Shown: one piece after another, positions 33,480 to 43,268 of the stretch
How positions within the stretch are numbered: position 1 is the first letter of the stretch
How the letters are laid out: each line of letters starts with the position of its first letter
Origin: Cloacimonetes bacterium UBA5614
Lineage (GTDB): Bacteria > Cloacimonadota > Cloacimonadia > Cloacimonadales > Cloacimonadaceae
Direction of reading: 5' to 3'
NCBI GenBank assembly: GCA_002424605.1
Contig: DIKQ01000005.1
Span: 124,001-188,000 of the forward strand
DNA: 64,000 nucleotides
Notes under the pieces: model-generated
Told to the model about the DNA's origin: nothing
The model's database searches: none
The model's input: the letters and a program-made list of their open reading frames with translations, nothing else
Made by a program: the position numbers and the translations under genes

Positions 33480-34034
33480 ATGGAAAACATCAAACAGCAA
33501 GTCAGCGAAAAGATGCAGAAGACCCTGGATTCGCTGCTGCACCAATTTTCCAAAATCAGGACAGGCAGAGCCAGCGCTTCCATATTGGATGACGTGAAGA
33601 TAAACTATTACGGCCAGCCCACACCCGTGAAGCAGCTTTGCAACATCTCTATCCCGGAAGCGAGACTCATCGTGGTCCAGCCCTGGGACAAGACCACTCT
33701 TGCCGATATCGAGAAAGCCATCCTGGCTGCCAATCTCGGCATCACTCCCGAAAACGACGGCAATGTAATCCGCATGCCTTTCCAGCCCCTCACAGAGGAA
33801 AAGAGAAAGGACATCGTGAAGAACCTGAAAAAGATGGGTGAAGATGCCCGCGTCGCCATCAGGAACATCCGCCGCGATGCCAACGAGGATGTGAAAAAGA
33901 GCAAGAAAGACAGCGAAATCAGCGAGGATGACGAGAAGAAACTGCTCAAGGAAGTCCAGGATGTGACTGACGAGTGGATTAAGAAAGTCGACGAAGCTGA
34001 GAAAGTCAAAGAAAAAGAAATCTTAGAGATTTAA
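33480..34034 (+). CDS. frr: Ribosome recycling factor
   Basis: The 184-residue protein has the RRF layout: long N-terminal helix (MQKTLDSLLHQFSKIRTGRA), the small beta domain (INYYGQPTPVKQLCNISIPE) and two long C-terminal helices rich in Lys and Glu. It splits post-termination ribosomes with EF-G. A strong terminator follows. Confidence 0.97.
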   Translation: MENIKQQVSEKMQKTLDSLLHQFSKIRTGRASASILDDVKINYYGQPTPVKQLCNISIPEARLIVVQPWDKTTLADIEKAILAANLGITPENDGNVIRMPFQPLTEEKRKDIVKNLKKMGEDARVAIRNIRRDANEDVKKSKKDSEISEDDEKKLLKEVQDVTDEWIKKVDEAEKVKEKEILEI

Positions 34035-34047
34035 TCCTTATTAAATC

Positions 34048-34107
34048 AAAAAGTCGTTATCGCATCAGATTATGCTTTACAAAGCAAGCGATGACGACTT
34101 TTTTTGT
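34048..34107 (+). terminator. Terminator of the rpsB-frr operon
   Basis: AAAAAGTCGTTATCGC (34048-34063) pairs with GCGATGACGACTTTTT (34088-34103), one G:U pair, then TTTTG. The loop holds a second small stem. Confidence 0.9.
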
Positions 34108-34215
34108 TTTATGGTAAAAAACCCGTGGCAACGGACTTGCCGTCTGTTGTTCTCTGCATTCCGGAAGGGTGCAGCCGGTAAGAATAATTTGAGTTAGAAC
34201 TGCATAGGAGGCTTT

Positions 34216-35091
34216 ATGCTGCAAGGTTCATTTTGCGCGCTCGTCACTCCCTTTAAAAACGGTGAAGTGGATTACACCGCCCTGGAAAAACTGATTGCCT
34301 GGCATCTGGAACAAGGTACCGACGGACTGGTCCTGCTCGGGACCACCGGCGAGGCAGCCGGGCTTGCCCAGGATGAAAAAGAGGCACTGCTCCGCTTTGC
34401 CATCCAGCGCATCAACCACAAGGTCCCCGTGGTGGTGGGAACGGGAACGAACAACCTGCACCACACAATTTCCATGACCAAAAAGGCGAAGGAACTGGGT
34501 GCGGACTATGCCCTGGTGCTGGTCCCCTATTACATCAAACCAACCCAGCAGGGCATGTATGAGTTTTTCGGCGAAGTCGCCTCCAAGACCGATATCCCCA
34601 TCATCATGTACAACATCCTGGGACGCAGCGGAGTGAACATGACCTCCGCCACCACCGTTAAAATAGCCAAAGCGTTTCCTTCCATCGTAGGTATCAAGGA
34701 AGCCAGCAACATGATGATGCAGGCTGCGGAAATAGTGCGTGATGCTCCGGAGGGATTTACCTGCCTGAGCGGAGAGGACGGCATCAATATGCCCCTGATG
34801 GCTTGCGGATTCAAAGGCACCATCTCTGTTACCGCCAATATCCTGCCCCGCCTGATGCACGAGCACATCCACACCTGTCTGCAGGGAGATTTTGAAACGG
34901 CCCGCCGGCAGCACCAGCAGCTGCTAAAAATCAACCAGCACCTTTTCATTGAGACCAGTCCCATCCCCGTGAAGGAAGCCCTGCATATGATGGGATACAT
35001 CGAAAACGAATTCCGCCTGCCAATGTGCCCTCTGCAGGAATCCAGCCGGGCAATCCTGAAAGAGACCCTGAAAGAATATAAGCTCATCTGA
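34216..35091 (+). CDS. dapA: 4-hydroxy-tetrahydrodipicolinate synthase
   Basis: DapA condenses pyruvate and aspartate semialdehyde for lysine and diaminopimelate. Motifs: GTTGEAAGL (43-51), the catalytic Tyr in IMYNILGRSG and the Schiff-base Lys in VGIKEASN. It is 291 residues. AGGAGG is seven bases before the ATG. The 108-bp leader after the frr terminator is too short for a lysine riboswitch and shows no such fold. Confidence 0.94.
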   Translation: MLQGSFCALVTPFKNGEVDYTALEKLIAWHLEQGTDGLVLLGTTGEAAGLAQDEKEALLRFAIQRINHKVPVVVGTGTNNLHHTISMTKKAKELGADYALVLVPYYIKPTQQGMYEFFGEVASKTDIPIIMYNILGRSGVNMTSATTVKIAKAFPSIVGIKEASNMMMQAAEIVRDAPEGFTCLSGEDGINMPLMACGFKGTISVTANILPRLMHEHIHTCLQGDFETARRQHQQLLKINQHLFIETSPIPVKEALHMMGYIENEFRLPMCPLQESSRAILKETLKEYKLI

Positions 35092-35151
35092 GCAAAAGCC
35101 AGACCCTGATTCCTGACAGACGCATACAGCATGCCTGCCTGTCCCTTACAT

Positions 35152-35224
35152 ATATGTCGCGGAGATGCGGCGGACCCTCCCGGGTTTTTCCCGGCCGGCT
35201 TCGCCACATCTCCGCGATATCTCA
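35152..35224. repeat. Palindromic repeat, family 3 copy A
   Basis: GTCGCGGAGATGCGGCG (35156-35172) pairs with CGCCACATCTCCGCGAT (mismatches few), with a central CCGGG-TTTTT-CCCGG hairpin. The right half matches 47790-47834 in 38 of 45 positions. It lies between dapA and the M16C protease gene. Confidence 0.75.
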
Positions 35225-35266
35225 GTAAGCAGGATTAGAAAGATAAAAACACGAGGAGATAGATTA

Positions 35267-38200
35267 ATGAATCCGATGACAACCCCAGCGAACGGAAACT
35301 ACCGGCTGGTAAAAGCCAAAAAGGTATCCGAGATTAATTCTGAAGTATTTGTTTATGAACATGTCAAAACCAGCGCGCGCCTGCTTTACATAAAGAATGA
35401 TGACACCAACAAGGTGTTTTCCATCACCTTCAAAACCCCGCCGGTGGATGACACAGGCTGCCCCCATATTCTGGAACACTCGGTGCTGAACGGCTCCAAA
35501 AACTTTCCTGCCAAGAATACCTTCACCGAACTGATGAAAGGCAGCATGAAGACCTTCCTCAATGCCTTCACCGCTTCAGACAAGACCTCCTACCCCATCG
35601 CCAGCACCAATGAGCAGGATTTCTACAACCTGATGCACGTCTATCTGGACGCAGTGCTCTATCCCAATATTTACTACAGCGCCGATGTGCTGAAACAGGA
35701 AGGCTGGCATCACGAACTCTTTAAGGCGGAAGACCCGATAGTTTACCGCGGAGTGGTCTATAACGAGATGAAAGGCGCATTTTCATCACCCGAGACCGTG
35801 CTTTTCCGCAAAAACCAGCATGTGCAGTTCCCGGACACGCCTTACGGATTTGAGTCCGGCGGAGACCCGGAAGCAATTCCGCAACTGACCTGGGATAATT
35901 TCAAAGCTTTCCACACAAGGCTCTACCATCCGTCCAACAGCTGGATTTACCTCTATGGCGACCTGGATATAGACAAAGCGCTGGCGTTCATTGATGAGAA
36001 ATATTTATCCGCTTTTGACAAGACAGTCCCGGATAGCGATATCCCCCTGCAGAAGCCGTTTGAGAAACCGGTAAAAGTGGAGGAAAGCTATTCCATCGGC
36101 GAGGATGAGAATCCCGAAGGCAAAAACATCCTGAGCCTGAACTTCACATGCAGTACAGTGCTGGATGTATCCACCACCACTGCCATGTCCACCCTCAAGC
36201 AAATCCTGCTGGATTCCACCGCCTCCCCGCTCAAGCTGGCAATCCAGCAGTCAAACCTCTGCGCAGATAACTTTGCCTATTACGATGACAGCTGTCTGCA
36301 GCCCACGCTGAGCATCTTTTGCAAAAACGTCAAAGACGAGAATATAGAGCCCCTCATCCAACTGATTTACGGCGAACTGGAAAGGATAGCCAAAGAAGGC
36401 ATCGACAAGAAGCTGATAGAAGGCATTATCAACATCAGGGAATTTCATCTGCGGGAAGCTGAAATGGGCGGTTACCCGAAAGGGCTGTTCTATAATTCAG
36501 TAGCAACCAAAAGCTGGCTCCACGGAGGCGACCCCTTTAGCTACCTGGAGTTTGAACCCATTGTGGCTGAACTGAGAAAAGGGCTTGCGGAGCCAATGTT
36601 TGAACAGCTAATTGACCGATACCTGCTGAAAAACAACCACTCCAGCACCATCATCATGCGCCCCGTCAGGGGACTGGTCAAGCAGACCGAGGAAAAAGCC
36701 GGCAAAATCCTGGCTGAATATAAAGCTTCCCTGACCGGGCAGGAAATCAGCGAACTGATTGAGGATAACAAACGTCTTCAGCACTGGCAGTCCATTCCCG
36801 ACACCCCGGAAGACATTGAAAAGATACCATTCATCTCACTGAAGGACATTAAAAAAGAAGCAGAAAAGCTTCCTTTGGAAACAGAACAAACCCCATCTTA
36901 CACCCTGCTGAAGCATGACGTCTTTACCAATGGCGTTGTTTACCTGAGCGCTTATATGGATATCAGCCACCTGACTGAGGAAGAGCTTAACTGGCTGGCG
37001 CTGATAAATGAGCTGATCGGTAGCCTGGACACGGAGAACTATTCCTTCGGCGATATCTCAAACGAGATTTATATCCACACCGGCGGAGTGGCAACCGAGC
37101 TTTCTTTAAACACAGATTTCATAAACCCCGACGTTATAGTTCCCAAGCTGGCAATCCGCACCAAATGCGTGCTTTCCAAAGTGGACAAGATGCTGGAACT
37201 GGCAGGAGAACTCACTTTTAAAACGGTCTTTACCAATAAGGAAAGGATACATCAGCTCATCAGGGAGCAGATGTCCGGACTGCAGATGTCCTTTATGAAT
37301 GCCGGTCATATGACTGCCATCCGCAGAATGCTGGGTCAGACCAGCCGTCTGCATAAGTGGCAGGACATGACGCAGGGTATGGCAATGTTCAGTTTCCTCA
37401 GCGAACTGGAAAAGAAGATGACTTCCAATCCGCAGGAAGTGACGGATAAACTGACACAGATTGCCCGCAAAGCCTTGCGCAGGGATAATCTCATCATCAG
37501 TCTTACCTCTCCTGAAGCGGATATCAACCAGGTCAAAGGCAAGCTGGATATCCTGGCAAACCTGCTTACCAACAGTAATGCAGTCGCAGCGGCGATTGAA
37601 TTTACCCCGGTTAAAAAGAACGAAGGCATCATCGCGCCGATAAACGTGCAGTTCTGCGCCCAGGGCGGAAACTTCCTGAAAGCAGGATTTGCCTACAAAG
37701 GACAGATGATGGTGCTGGAAAATATCCTGCGCAACGACTTCCTGATGCAGGAACTGAGGGTAAAAGGCGGCGCTTATGGCATCATGGTGCAGTTCCTTCA
37801 ATACGGGCAGATGTATTTCTGCTCCTACCGCGACCCGAACCTGAAAGAAACTCTGGACACCTATGGCAAAGTGGCGGATTACCTGAAGAGCTTTGATTGC
37901 TCACCGCGGGATTTTGAGAAGTATATCATCGGCACCATGGCAAATCTGGACAGGCCACTCACTCCCAGCCAGAAAGGCAGCAATTCAGACCTGCATTTCC
38001 TGACCAACTATTCCTTTGCTGACCGCCAGAAGCTCCGCGATGAAGTGCTGGGCACCACGATTGGGGATATCAGGGCTTTTGCAGACCTGGTGGACGCCGT
38101 GATGAAGCAACACCAGATTGCGGTCTTTGGAACCGAATCCAAACTCAGGGAAAACAGCCAGCTGTTTGACAGCCTGGTTCCCGTAATTCCTTACGGATAA
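35267..38200 (+). CDS. M16C-family metallopeptidase (PreP-like)
   Basis: This 977-residue zinc peptidase has the inverted HxxEH motif HILEH at residues 67-71 and a downstream Glu in NEMKGAFSSPE. The length and single-chain four-domain arrangement fit the presequence-protease/M16C group. It degrades oligopeptides, in the cytosol here as no signal peptide is present. GAGGAG precedes the ATG at 35267; an upstream in-frame start at 35165 reads through the palindromic repeat and is rejected. It overlaps rsgA by one base. Confidence 0.92.
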   Translation: MNPMTTPANGNYRLVKAKKVSEINSEVFVYEHVKTSARLLYIKNDDTNKVFSITFKTPPVDDTGCPHILEHSVLNGSKNFPAKNTFTELMKGSMKTFLNAFTASDKTSYPIASTNEQDFYNLMHVYLDAVLYPNIYYSADVLKQEGWHHELFKAEDPIVYRGVVYNEMKGAFSSPETVLFRKNQHVQFPDTPYGFESGGDPEAIPQLTWDNFKAFHTRLYHPSNSWIYLYGDLDIDKALAFIDEKYLSAFDKTVPDSDIPLQKPFEKPVKVEESYSIGEDENPEGKNILSLNFTCSTVLDVSTTTAMSTLKQILLDSTASPLKLAIQQSNLCADNFAYYDDSCLQPTLSIFCKNVKDENIEPLIQLIYGELERIAKEGIDKKLIEGIINIREFHLREAEMGGYPKGLFYNSVATKSWLHGGDPFSYLEFEPIVAELRKGLAEPMFEQLIDRYLLKNNHSSTIIMRPVRGLVKQTEEKAGKILAEYKASLTGQEISELIEDNKRLQHWQSIPDTPEDIEKIPFISLKDIKKEAEKLPLETEQTPSYTLLKHDVFTNGVVYLSAYMDISHLTEEELNWLALINELIGSLDTENYSFGDISNEIYIHTGGVATELSLNTDFINPDVIVPKLAIRTKCVLSKVDKMLELAGELTFKTVFTNKERIHQLIREQMSGLQMSFMNAGHMTAIRRMLGQTSRLHKWQDMTQGMAMFSFLSELEKKMTSNPQEVTDKLTQIARKALRRDNLIISLTSPEADINQVKGKLDILANLLTNSNAVAAAIEFTPVKKNEGIIAPINVQFCAQGGNFLKAGFAYKGQMMVLENILRNDFLMQELRVKGGAYGIMVQFLQYGQMYFCSYRDPNLKETLDTYGKVADYLKSFDCSPRDFEKYIIGTMANLDRPLTPSQKGSNSDLHFLTNYSFADRQKLRDEVLGTTIGDIRAFADLVDAVMKQHQIAVFGTESKLRENSQLFDSLVPVIPYG

Positions 38201-39264
38201 TGAAGCAGAAAGATAAAAAGATTACCAAAAGCCAGAAAGAGAGGCACAGTAATGTCGTTGTCCTGGATAACGACTATTATGATGACCTGCAGTCCGATGT
38301 CTCAAAAAAGAGCAAAAGGACCTCGGATAAAAGCCATAAAACCCTGAAAAAAAACCTCACCCTGAAACGGGGCAGGATAGTGGAAGTGAAGTCCAACTAC
38401 CTGAATATCGTCAGGATTGACGGCAGGGAATATCCCTGCTCCATCAGCGGAAGGCTGAAGCAGTATATGTTCAAGACCAAACTGCTGACAGCGGTGGGAG
38501 ACTGGGTCGAGGTGGACATGACAGTTGAGCCGGACTACCGGATTGAAGAGCTGCTTCCCCGCAAAAATACTCTGTCCCGCTTTACGGAAAGCAATTTCCA
38601 GAAAGAGATAATCGTAGCTTCTAACCTGGACTACCTGGTCATAACACCATCCTGGCTGATGCCGATGCTGAAGCCGGGACTGATTGACAGATACCTGTGC
38701 ATAGCAGCCCTGAACAACCTGAAGACCATCATCTGCATCAACAAGATTGATTTATGCGAGGACTTCTCAAAAGCGGAAGCAGCGATGGCATATTACAAAA
38801 TGCTTGACATCCCGGTGATGTTCACATCAACAATGACCGGAGCGGGGATAAAAGAATTGAAAGAGATGCTTACCGACAGGGATTCCGTGTTTTCCGGCCA
38901 ATCCGGAACGGGTAAGTCGTCCCTGATTAATGCTTTGGAGCCGGGACTGGACCTTGCGGTAAATGAAATCAGCAGCTTCAACGAAAAAGGCAGGCACACT
39001 ACCTCCCAGGCGCGCCTGATTGGCTGGTCGTTTGGCGGTAATCTGGTGGATACCCCCGGCCTTAAGACCATTAATCTGCACAAAAACCAGAAAAGCCTGA
39101 TACCGGGCGTCTTCCCGGGTTTCGATGACTATACGGACAAATGCTATTACCGCAGCTGCAGTCACGAACATGAAACCGATTGCGCCGTCAAAGCAGCTGT
39201 GGAAGAAGGCAAAATCCCGGTGGAACGGTATGAATCCTACCTCAGGATAATGGAATCATTATGA
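38200..39264 (+). CDS. rsgA: Ribosome small subunit-dependent GTPase RsgA
   Basis: RsgA checks 30S decoding-centre maturation. The order NKIDL (about 186), then GQSGTGKSSLINAL (about 230) and DTPGLK is the circular permutation typical of RsgA. An OB fold precedes and a zinc site CYYRSCSHEHETDC follows near residue 308. A Lys/Asp-rich N-terminal extension of about 55 residues is not usual. It overlaps nadK by four bases. Confidence 0.95.
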   Translation: MKQKDKKITKSQKERHSNVVVLDNDYYDDLQSDVSKKSKRTSDKSHKTLKKNLTLKRGRIVEVKSNYLNIVRIDGREYPCSISGRLKQYMFKTKLLTAVGDWVEVDMTVEPDYRIEELLPRKNTLSRFTESNFQKEIIVASNLDYLVITPSWLMPMLKPGLIDRYLCIAALNNLKTIICINKIDLCEDFSKAEAAMAYYKMLDIPVMFTSTMTGAGIKELKEMLTDRDSVFSGQSGTGKSSLINALEPGLDLAVNEISSFNEKGRHTTSQARLIGWSFGGNLVDTPGLKTINLHKNQKSLIPGVFPGFDDYTDKCYYRSCSHEHETDCAVKAAVEEGKIPVERYESYLRIMESL

Positions 39265-40118
39265 AAAACTTCGGCGTATTCATCCATCCCAGTTATGCAA
39301 AACGTGAGAACCTGCTGGAACTCATCCATAAGCTTCAAGCAGAATACAACCTCAATTTTTATGGATTCGAGAGCCAGAAAGAGTTTCTCCTGCCTGCCCT
39401 GAAGGAAATCCTGCCGGACGATGATATCGATATAAAGCTGGATTGCATCCTGGTTTTCGGCGGGGACGGAACCATCCTGAGAGCCAAGGATATAGCTCTG
39501 AAGACCAAAGCCCCCATTCTGGGCATAAACCTCGGATACCTGGGGTTCCTTTCTGAAAGCACCCTGGCTGACCTGCGCAAGTCCATCACAGACCTGCTGA
39601 AAAACAAATACCGCCTGCAACAGAGAATGCTGCTGAATGTGCAACTGAAACATAACAATAAGATAGTTTACCGGGGCAAAGCTCTGAACGATGCGGTTGT
39701 CTACAAAGCTGATTCACCCCGGCTGATTCATATCAGGATATACAACTCGGGCAGATTCGTCATGGATATGCGCTGCGATGGAGCCATCGCCTCCACTCCA
39801 ACCGGTTCCACCGCCTATTCTCTTTCCGCCGGAGGTCCCATCCTTTCTCCGGTTATGAACGCTATAGTCGTCAGCCCTATTAATCCGCACATCCTTTCCA
39901 TCCGGCCCATGGTTTATCCTGATACTGACAAGCTGACTTTCAGGGTTTACGGCCTGGATACGCCAGCCAGACTGCAGATAGACGGCATCAACGTCCATGA
40001 GATACATGAGAATGATGTGCTGATGGTTACAGCATCCAGGCAGCAGGTCCAGTTTATCAAGCTGACCAACCGTACTTTTTATAAAATCCTGCGCAATAAA
40101 ATGCACTTAGGGAAGTGA
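39261..40118 (+). CDS. nadK: NAD kinase
   Basis: NadK makes NADP from NAD. Diagnostic motifs are GGDGTILRA (about residue 70) and the second conserved region STPTGSTAYSLSAGGPI (about 176). It is 285 residues. The ATG overlaps rsgA; recN begins four bases before its end, so all three are coupled. Confidence 0.95.
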   Translation: MKNFGVFIHPSYAKRENLLELIHKLQAEYNLNFYGFESQKEFLLPALKEILPDDDIDIKLDCILVFGGDGTILRAKDIALKTKAPILGINLGYLGFLSESTLADLRKSITDLLKNKYRLQQRMLLNVQLKHNNKIVYRGKALNDAVVYKADSPRLIHIRIYNSGRFVMDMRCDGAIASTPTGSTAYSLSAGGPILSPVMNAIVVSPINPHILSIRPMVYPDTDKLTFRVYGLDTPARLQIDGINVHEIHENDVLMVTASRQQVQFIKLTNRTFYKILRNKMHLGK

Positions 40119-41827
40119 TGTTAACCGGAATTCACCTGAAGAACTACATTCTGATAGATGAGCTGAAACTCAGCCTGAACAGCGGGATGTCTGTAATCAC
40201 GGGTGAGACGGGTGCCGGTAAATCCATTATCGTTGGCGCATTGAACCTTGTCTTTGGCAAGTCCGGCTCGCAACAGACAGCTTATGACCCACAGAAGGAC
40301 GTTTACCTTGAAATGACCTTCTCCGCTCCTGCAGTTTTAACAGAAGTCCATGCCTTTTTGGAAGAAGCCGGCTTTCCTGCTGAAAATGAGGAAATCATCG
40401 TCTCCAGGGAATTCACGGCTGCCGGCAAGACTACTTCCTACCTCAACGGTAGACGCACAAGCAGCGCTGTCCTGAAGGACTTGCATGACCTGCTGATAGA
40501 TTTTCATCACCAGAGGGATCAGCAAAAACTGCTAAACCCCGGATACCAGCTTGACTTGCTTGACCTGTATGGAGGTCTGCTCCCTCTCAGGAACGAGTTC
40601 CGGAATTGCTACCAGGAACTGCGCAGCACTATGAAAGCACTGAAAGAAATGCAGGAAGCTGAGCTCAATAACCAGCAGCTTATCGACCTTTACAGGTTTC
40701 AGCTTGAAGAGCTGGACTCAGCCTGTCTGGTAGCCGGGGAAGACAAGGAACTGGAGCAGGAATTTGAACTGCTCAGCCATTCCGAGGATATCATCAATAT
40801 TGCCTCACAGACCTATGCAGCTTTCTACGAACAGGAAAACAGCCTTTACGATGCTGTAACCCAGGCACTTAATCAGATACAGAAATATTCTGCCATGAGC
40901 AGCAGCATCAGTGAGATTTGCAGCAAGCTGGAAGCATGTTCCGAAAATATCCAGGAAGCCAGCATCCAGCTCAGAAACCTTAAAGAGCAGGTAGACATTG
41001 ACCCGGAACGCCTGAATGGAATCCGGCAGCGCCTGGACCTGATTAACAGCCTCAAGACAAAATACAAGCAGGCATCCATAGAAGAAATCCTTGCCTATAA
41101 ATCAAAGATAGAGCAGTCAGTACTTTCCCAGGATAACAGAAATGAAGAGATTCAAGCGCTGACTGACAGAATCAATGTGCTCTTCAGCGAGTTGCTTGCC
41201 AAGGCAGACCACCTTACTGACAGGCGACGTGCTTCCTCGCAAAAACTTGCCGCAGATATCAAAGATAACGTAAAAAAGCTCTCCATACAAAATGCTCAGT
41301 TCGAAATACAAATTGACAAAAAAGCGGATGGGAAAATACTACTATCAGATATAGCCGTGTACTTTTCCGACAACGGACAGGATGTAGCGGAATTCCGCTT
41401 TTCAGCAAATCCCGGCAGTCCGGTTTTACCGCTGAAGTCCATCGCTTCCGGAGGAGAGCTTTCCAGGATACTGCTTGCCACCAAGAAAGCTCTGTCAGGA
41501 GTAATGCCGCCCAGGACTATCATCCTGGATGAGATTGACAGCGGGATTGGAGGCAAGACAGCCGGCTCGCTGGCAGAATTTATCCATGACCTGTCCGGAA
41601 GTTACCAGGTTATCTGCATTACACATCTTGCCAAGATAGCTGCTGCTGCAGATAATCACATCGCCATTGAGAAGAAGACCCAAAAAGGCGCAACTTCCGT
41701 GGAAGTGGATATTCTGGACACTCAGAAGAGAATCAAGGAAATAGCCCGAATGCTGTCGGGACACATTACAGAGCTTTCTCTGCAGCATGCCAGAGAATTA
41801 TTAAACATAGAAATAGAGGTCTTATGA
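40115..41827 (+). CDS. recN: DNA repair protein RecN
   Basis: RecN is an SMC-like ATPase that helps repair double-strand breaks. Walker A TGETGAGKSIIVGAL is at about residues 29-43, a long coiled coil covers about 155-370, and the signature ASGGELSRILLA and Walker B TIILDEIDSGIGG are near the C-terminus. Length 570 is normal. It overlaps the next gene by four bases. Confidence 0.96.
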   Translation: MMLTGIHLKNYILIDELKLSLNSGMSVITGETGAGKSIIVGALNLVFGKSGSQQTAYDPQKDVYLEMTFSAPAVLTEVHAFLEEAGFPAENEEIIVSREFTAAGKTTSYLNGRRTSSAVLKDLHDLLIDFHHQRDQQKLLNPGYQLDLLDLYGGLLPLRNEFRNCYQELRSTMKALKEMQEAELNNQQLIDLYRFQLEELDSACLVAGEDKELEQEFELLSHSEDIINIASQTYAAFYEQENSLYDAVTQALNQIQKYSAMSSSISEICSKLEACSENIQEASIQLRNLKEQVDIDPERLNGIRQRLDLINSLKTKYKQASIEEILAYKSKIEQSVLSQDNRNEEIQALTDRINVLFSELLAKADHLTDRRRASSQKLAADIKDNVKKLSIQNAQFEIQIDKKADGKILLSDIAVYFSDNGQDVAEFRFSANPGSPVLPLKSIASGGELSRILLATKKALSGVMPPRTIILDEIDSGIGGKTAGSLAEFIHDLSGSYQVICITHLAKIAAAADNHIAIEKKTQKGATSVEVDILDTQKRIKEIARMLSGHITELSLQHARELLNIEIEVL

Positions 41828-42738
41828 AAGCCATTAAGAGTAAAAGGATGAGGGCAATAGCACTATTTGTTGTTCTCATTGCTCTTATGACATCTTATTA
41901 TTTTAACAGCGTAAAGGTCAAACCCGTTATCCCTGTCTCCAAAGAAACCGACAGAATCTATAATGAGCTCTCTCACAGCAAAAAAGTGCAGGTGGACGTC
42001 AGTGTAAAATCCTTTGATTTATTGCGCAAATTCCTGAGCACCAGGCTGGAGCAGCAGGGAGCCATCAAACTCAATTCCGAGGAACGCAGCGGTTACGGCT
42101 ATTACATTTACCAGGTGGATTCCCAGAATATCCCGGCAGTTTTGACCAGCATTTCAGAAATCGGCACAGTCGCCAGCAAAGTGGAAAAGGTTAATTCTCA
42201 AGCCATTGAGATTGACCTCGAAGCAAGGCTGAAAGACAGGGAAGCCATCTACCAGAAAGAATTCCAGGATTACAACACTTCCAAGATAAGAACCTCATAC
42301 CAGTTGGACAGGCTGAAGCAACTCCGCATTGAACTGGACAGCCTGAAGTTTGCCATCAGCAACCAGAAATTCAAGGCGATGACTTTGCTTTACATCAAGG
42401 CAATGCAGTCTGACAGCAGGGTTGGCAAAGTCCGCAATTACCAGAAGTTTGTCTTTGATTTTATAAAATACCTCGTAATCTTCACGATTGTGATAGCTTT
42501 TCTGAATTACGGAACCATCCTGCTGGTCTATGTCATGTCACTGCTTGGGATAAAGATACCCAGCCTTTCCGGGCTGGTGGGCAAAGGATATAACTACTAT
42601 TCCAGTTACAGGGGATACCGTCAGTATGGCGGGTACAACCGTTATGGATATGGTTCCAACAAGAAGCGCCGCACCAAGCGCATTTACAAAAGCAAACATC
42701 CTTCAGAAGACGTTCCTTCTGAGGATGATAACAAGTAA
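41824..42738 (+). CDS. Membrane protein with DUF4349-like coiled domain and Tyr/Gly-rich tail
   Basis: The 304-residue protein has one N-terminal membrane helix (about 11-28), an extracytoplasmic region with coiled coil (about 110-180) similar in pattern to DUF4349, a second membrane segment (about 217-245), and a cytosolic tail rich in Tyr and Gly then Lys/Arg (SSYRGYRQYGGYNRYGYGS, then KKRRTKR). The tail is probably disordered. The function is unknown. Its place between recN and nfeD/stomatin genes suggests a membrane-stress role. Confidence 0.65.
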   Translation: MKAIKSKRMRAIALFVVLIALMTSYYFNSVKVKPVIPVSKETDRIYNELSHSKKVQVDVSVKSFDLLRKFLSTRLEQQGAIKLNSEERSGYGYYIYQVDSQNIPAVLTSISEIGTVASKVEKVNSQAIEIDLEARLKDREAIYQKEFQDYNTSKIRTSYQLDRLKQLRIELDSLKFAISNQKFKAMTLLYIKAMQSDSRVGKVRNYQKFVFDFIKYLVIFTIVIAFLNYGTILLVYVMSLLGIKIPSLSGLVGKGYNYYSSYRGYRQYGGYNRYGYGSNKKRRTKRIYKSKHPSEDVPSEDDNK

Positions 42739-42767
42739 ACTACCGGCAAATCAAGGGAGGAAGCCTT

Positions 42768-43217
42768 ATGATGCAAGCCTGGCAGATTTGGATGATAATT
42801 GGTATCATCTGCATAATCATTGAAATCTTTGATCCCGCCTTCTTTTTTATCAGTCTGGGAGCAGCAGCTATAATCACAGGACTGCTTTCATTTGTGGTAA
42901 AGTCCACTGCCCTGCAGATAATCATCTTTGTCATCCTAAGCTTCATTGCCTTCCTGAGCATGCGCAAGCTGGGCAAGAAGATTCTCTCAGTTACTGACAA
43001 GGATACCAATGTCTATGCCCTCAAGGGCAAGAACGGCGTCGTGGTAAAAGCCATCCCCGTGAACGGCAGAGGTTACGTAAAGATAGGCGGTGAGGAATGG
43101 TCTGCTGTGGAAAAGAGCAACCAGGCACTTGAGCAGGATGCCAAGATTACAGTAGTCGATATTGACGGCAATAAGCTTGTCGTGGAAGCAGTCGCACCGG
43201 AGTCCCCGCAGGACTGA
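42768..43217 (+). CDS. NfeD-like membrane protein
   Basis: The 149-residue protein has membrane helices at about 5-25 and 29-65 and a C-terminal OB-fold-like domain (GKNGVVVKAIPVNGRGYVKIGGEEWSA...), typical for NfeD1b. NfeD proteins pair with stomatins, and the stomatin gene follows. AGGGAGG precedes the ATG. It may help anchor the SPFH complex. Confidence 0.88.
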   Translation: MMQAWQIWMIIGIICIIIEIFDPAFFFISLGAAAIITGLLSFVVKSTALQIIIFVILSFIAFLSMRKLGKKILSVTDKDTNVYALKGKNGVVVKAIPVNGRGYVKIGGEEWSAVEKSNQALEQDAKITVVDIDGNKLVVEAVAPESPQD

Positions 43218-43268
43218 TGTGCCCCAAACCCGTAATTACTTAATACTATAAACATACTGGAGGTCCCA

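Noticed and set aside
32304..33545. A 413-codon open frame antisense to tsf/pyrH
   Set aside because: A shadow of two well-identified plus-strand genes.
34108..34215. A lysine riboswitch before dapA
   Set aside because: The gap is about 108 bp, shorter than the roughly 170-nt lysine aptamer, and no matching helices were seen.
35165..35266. N-terminal extension of the M16C protease from an upstream in-frame ATG
   Set aside because: It would translate the palindromic repeat; the ATG at 35267 has a strong GAGGAG site.
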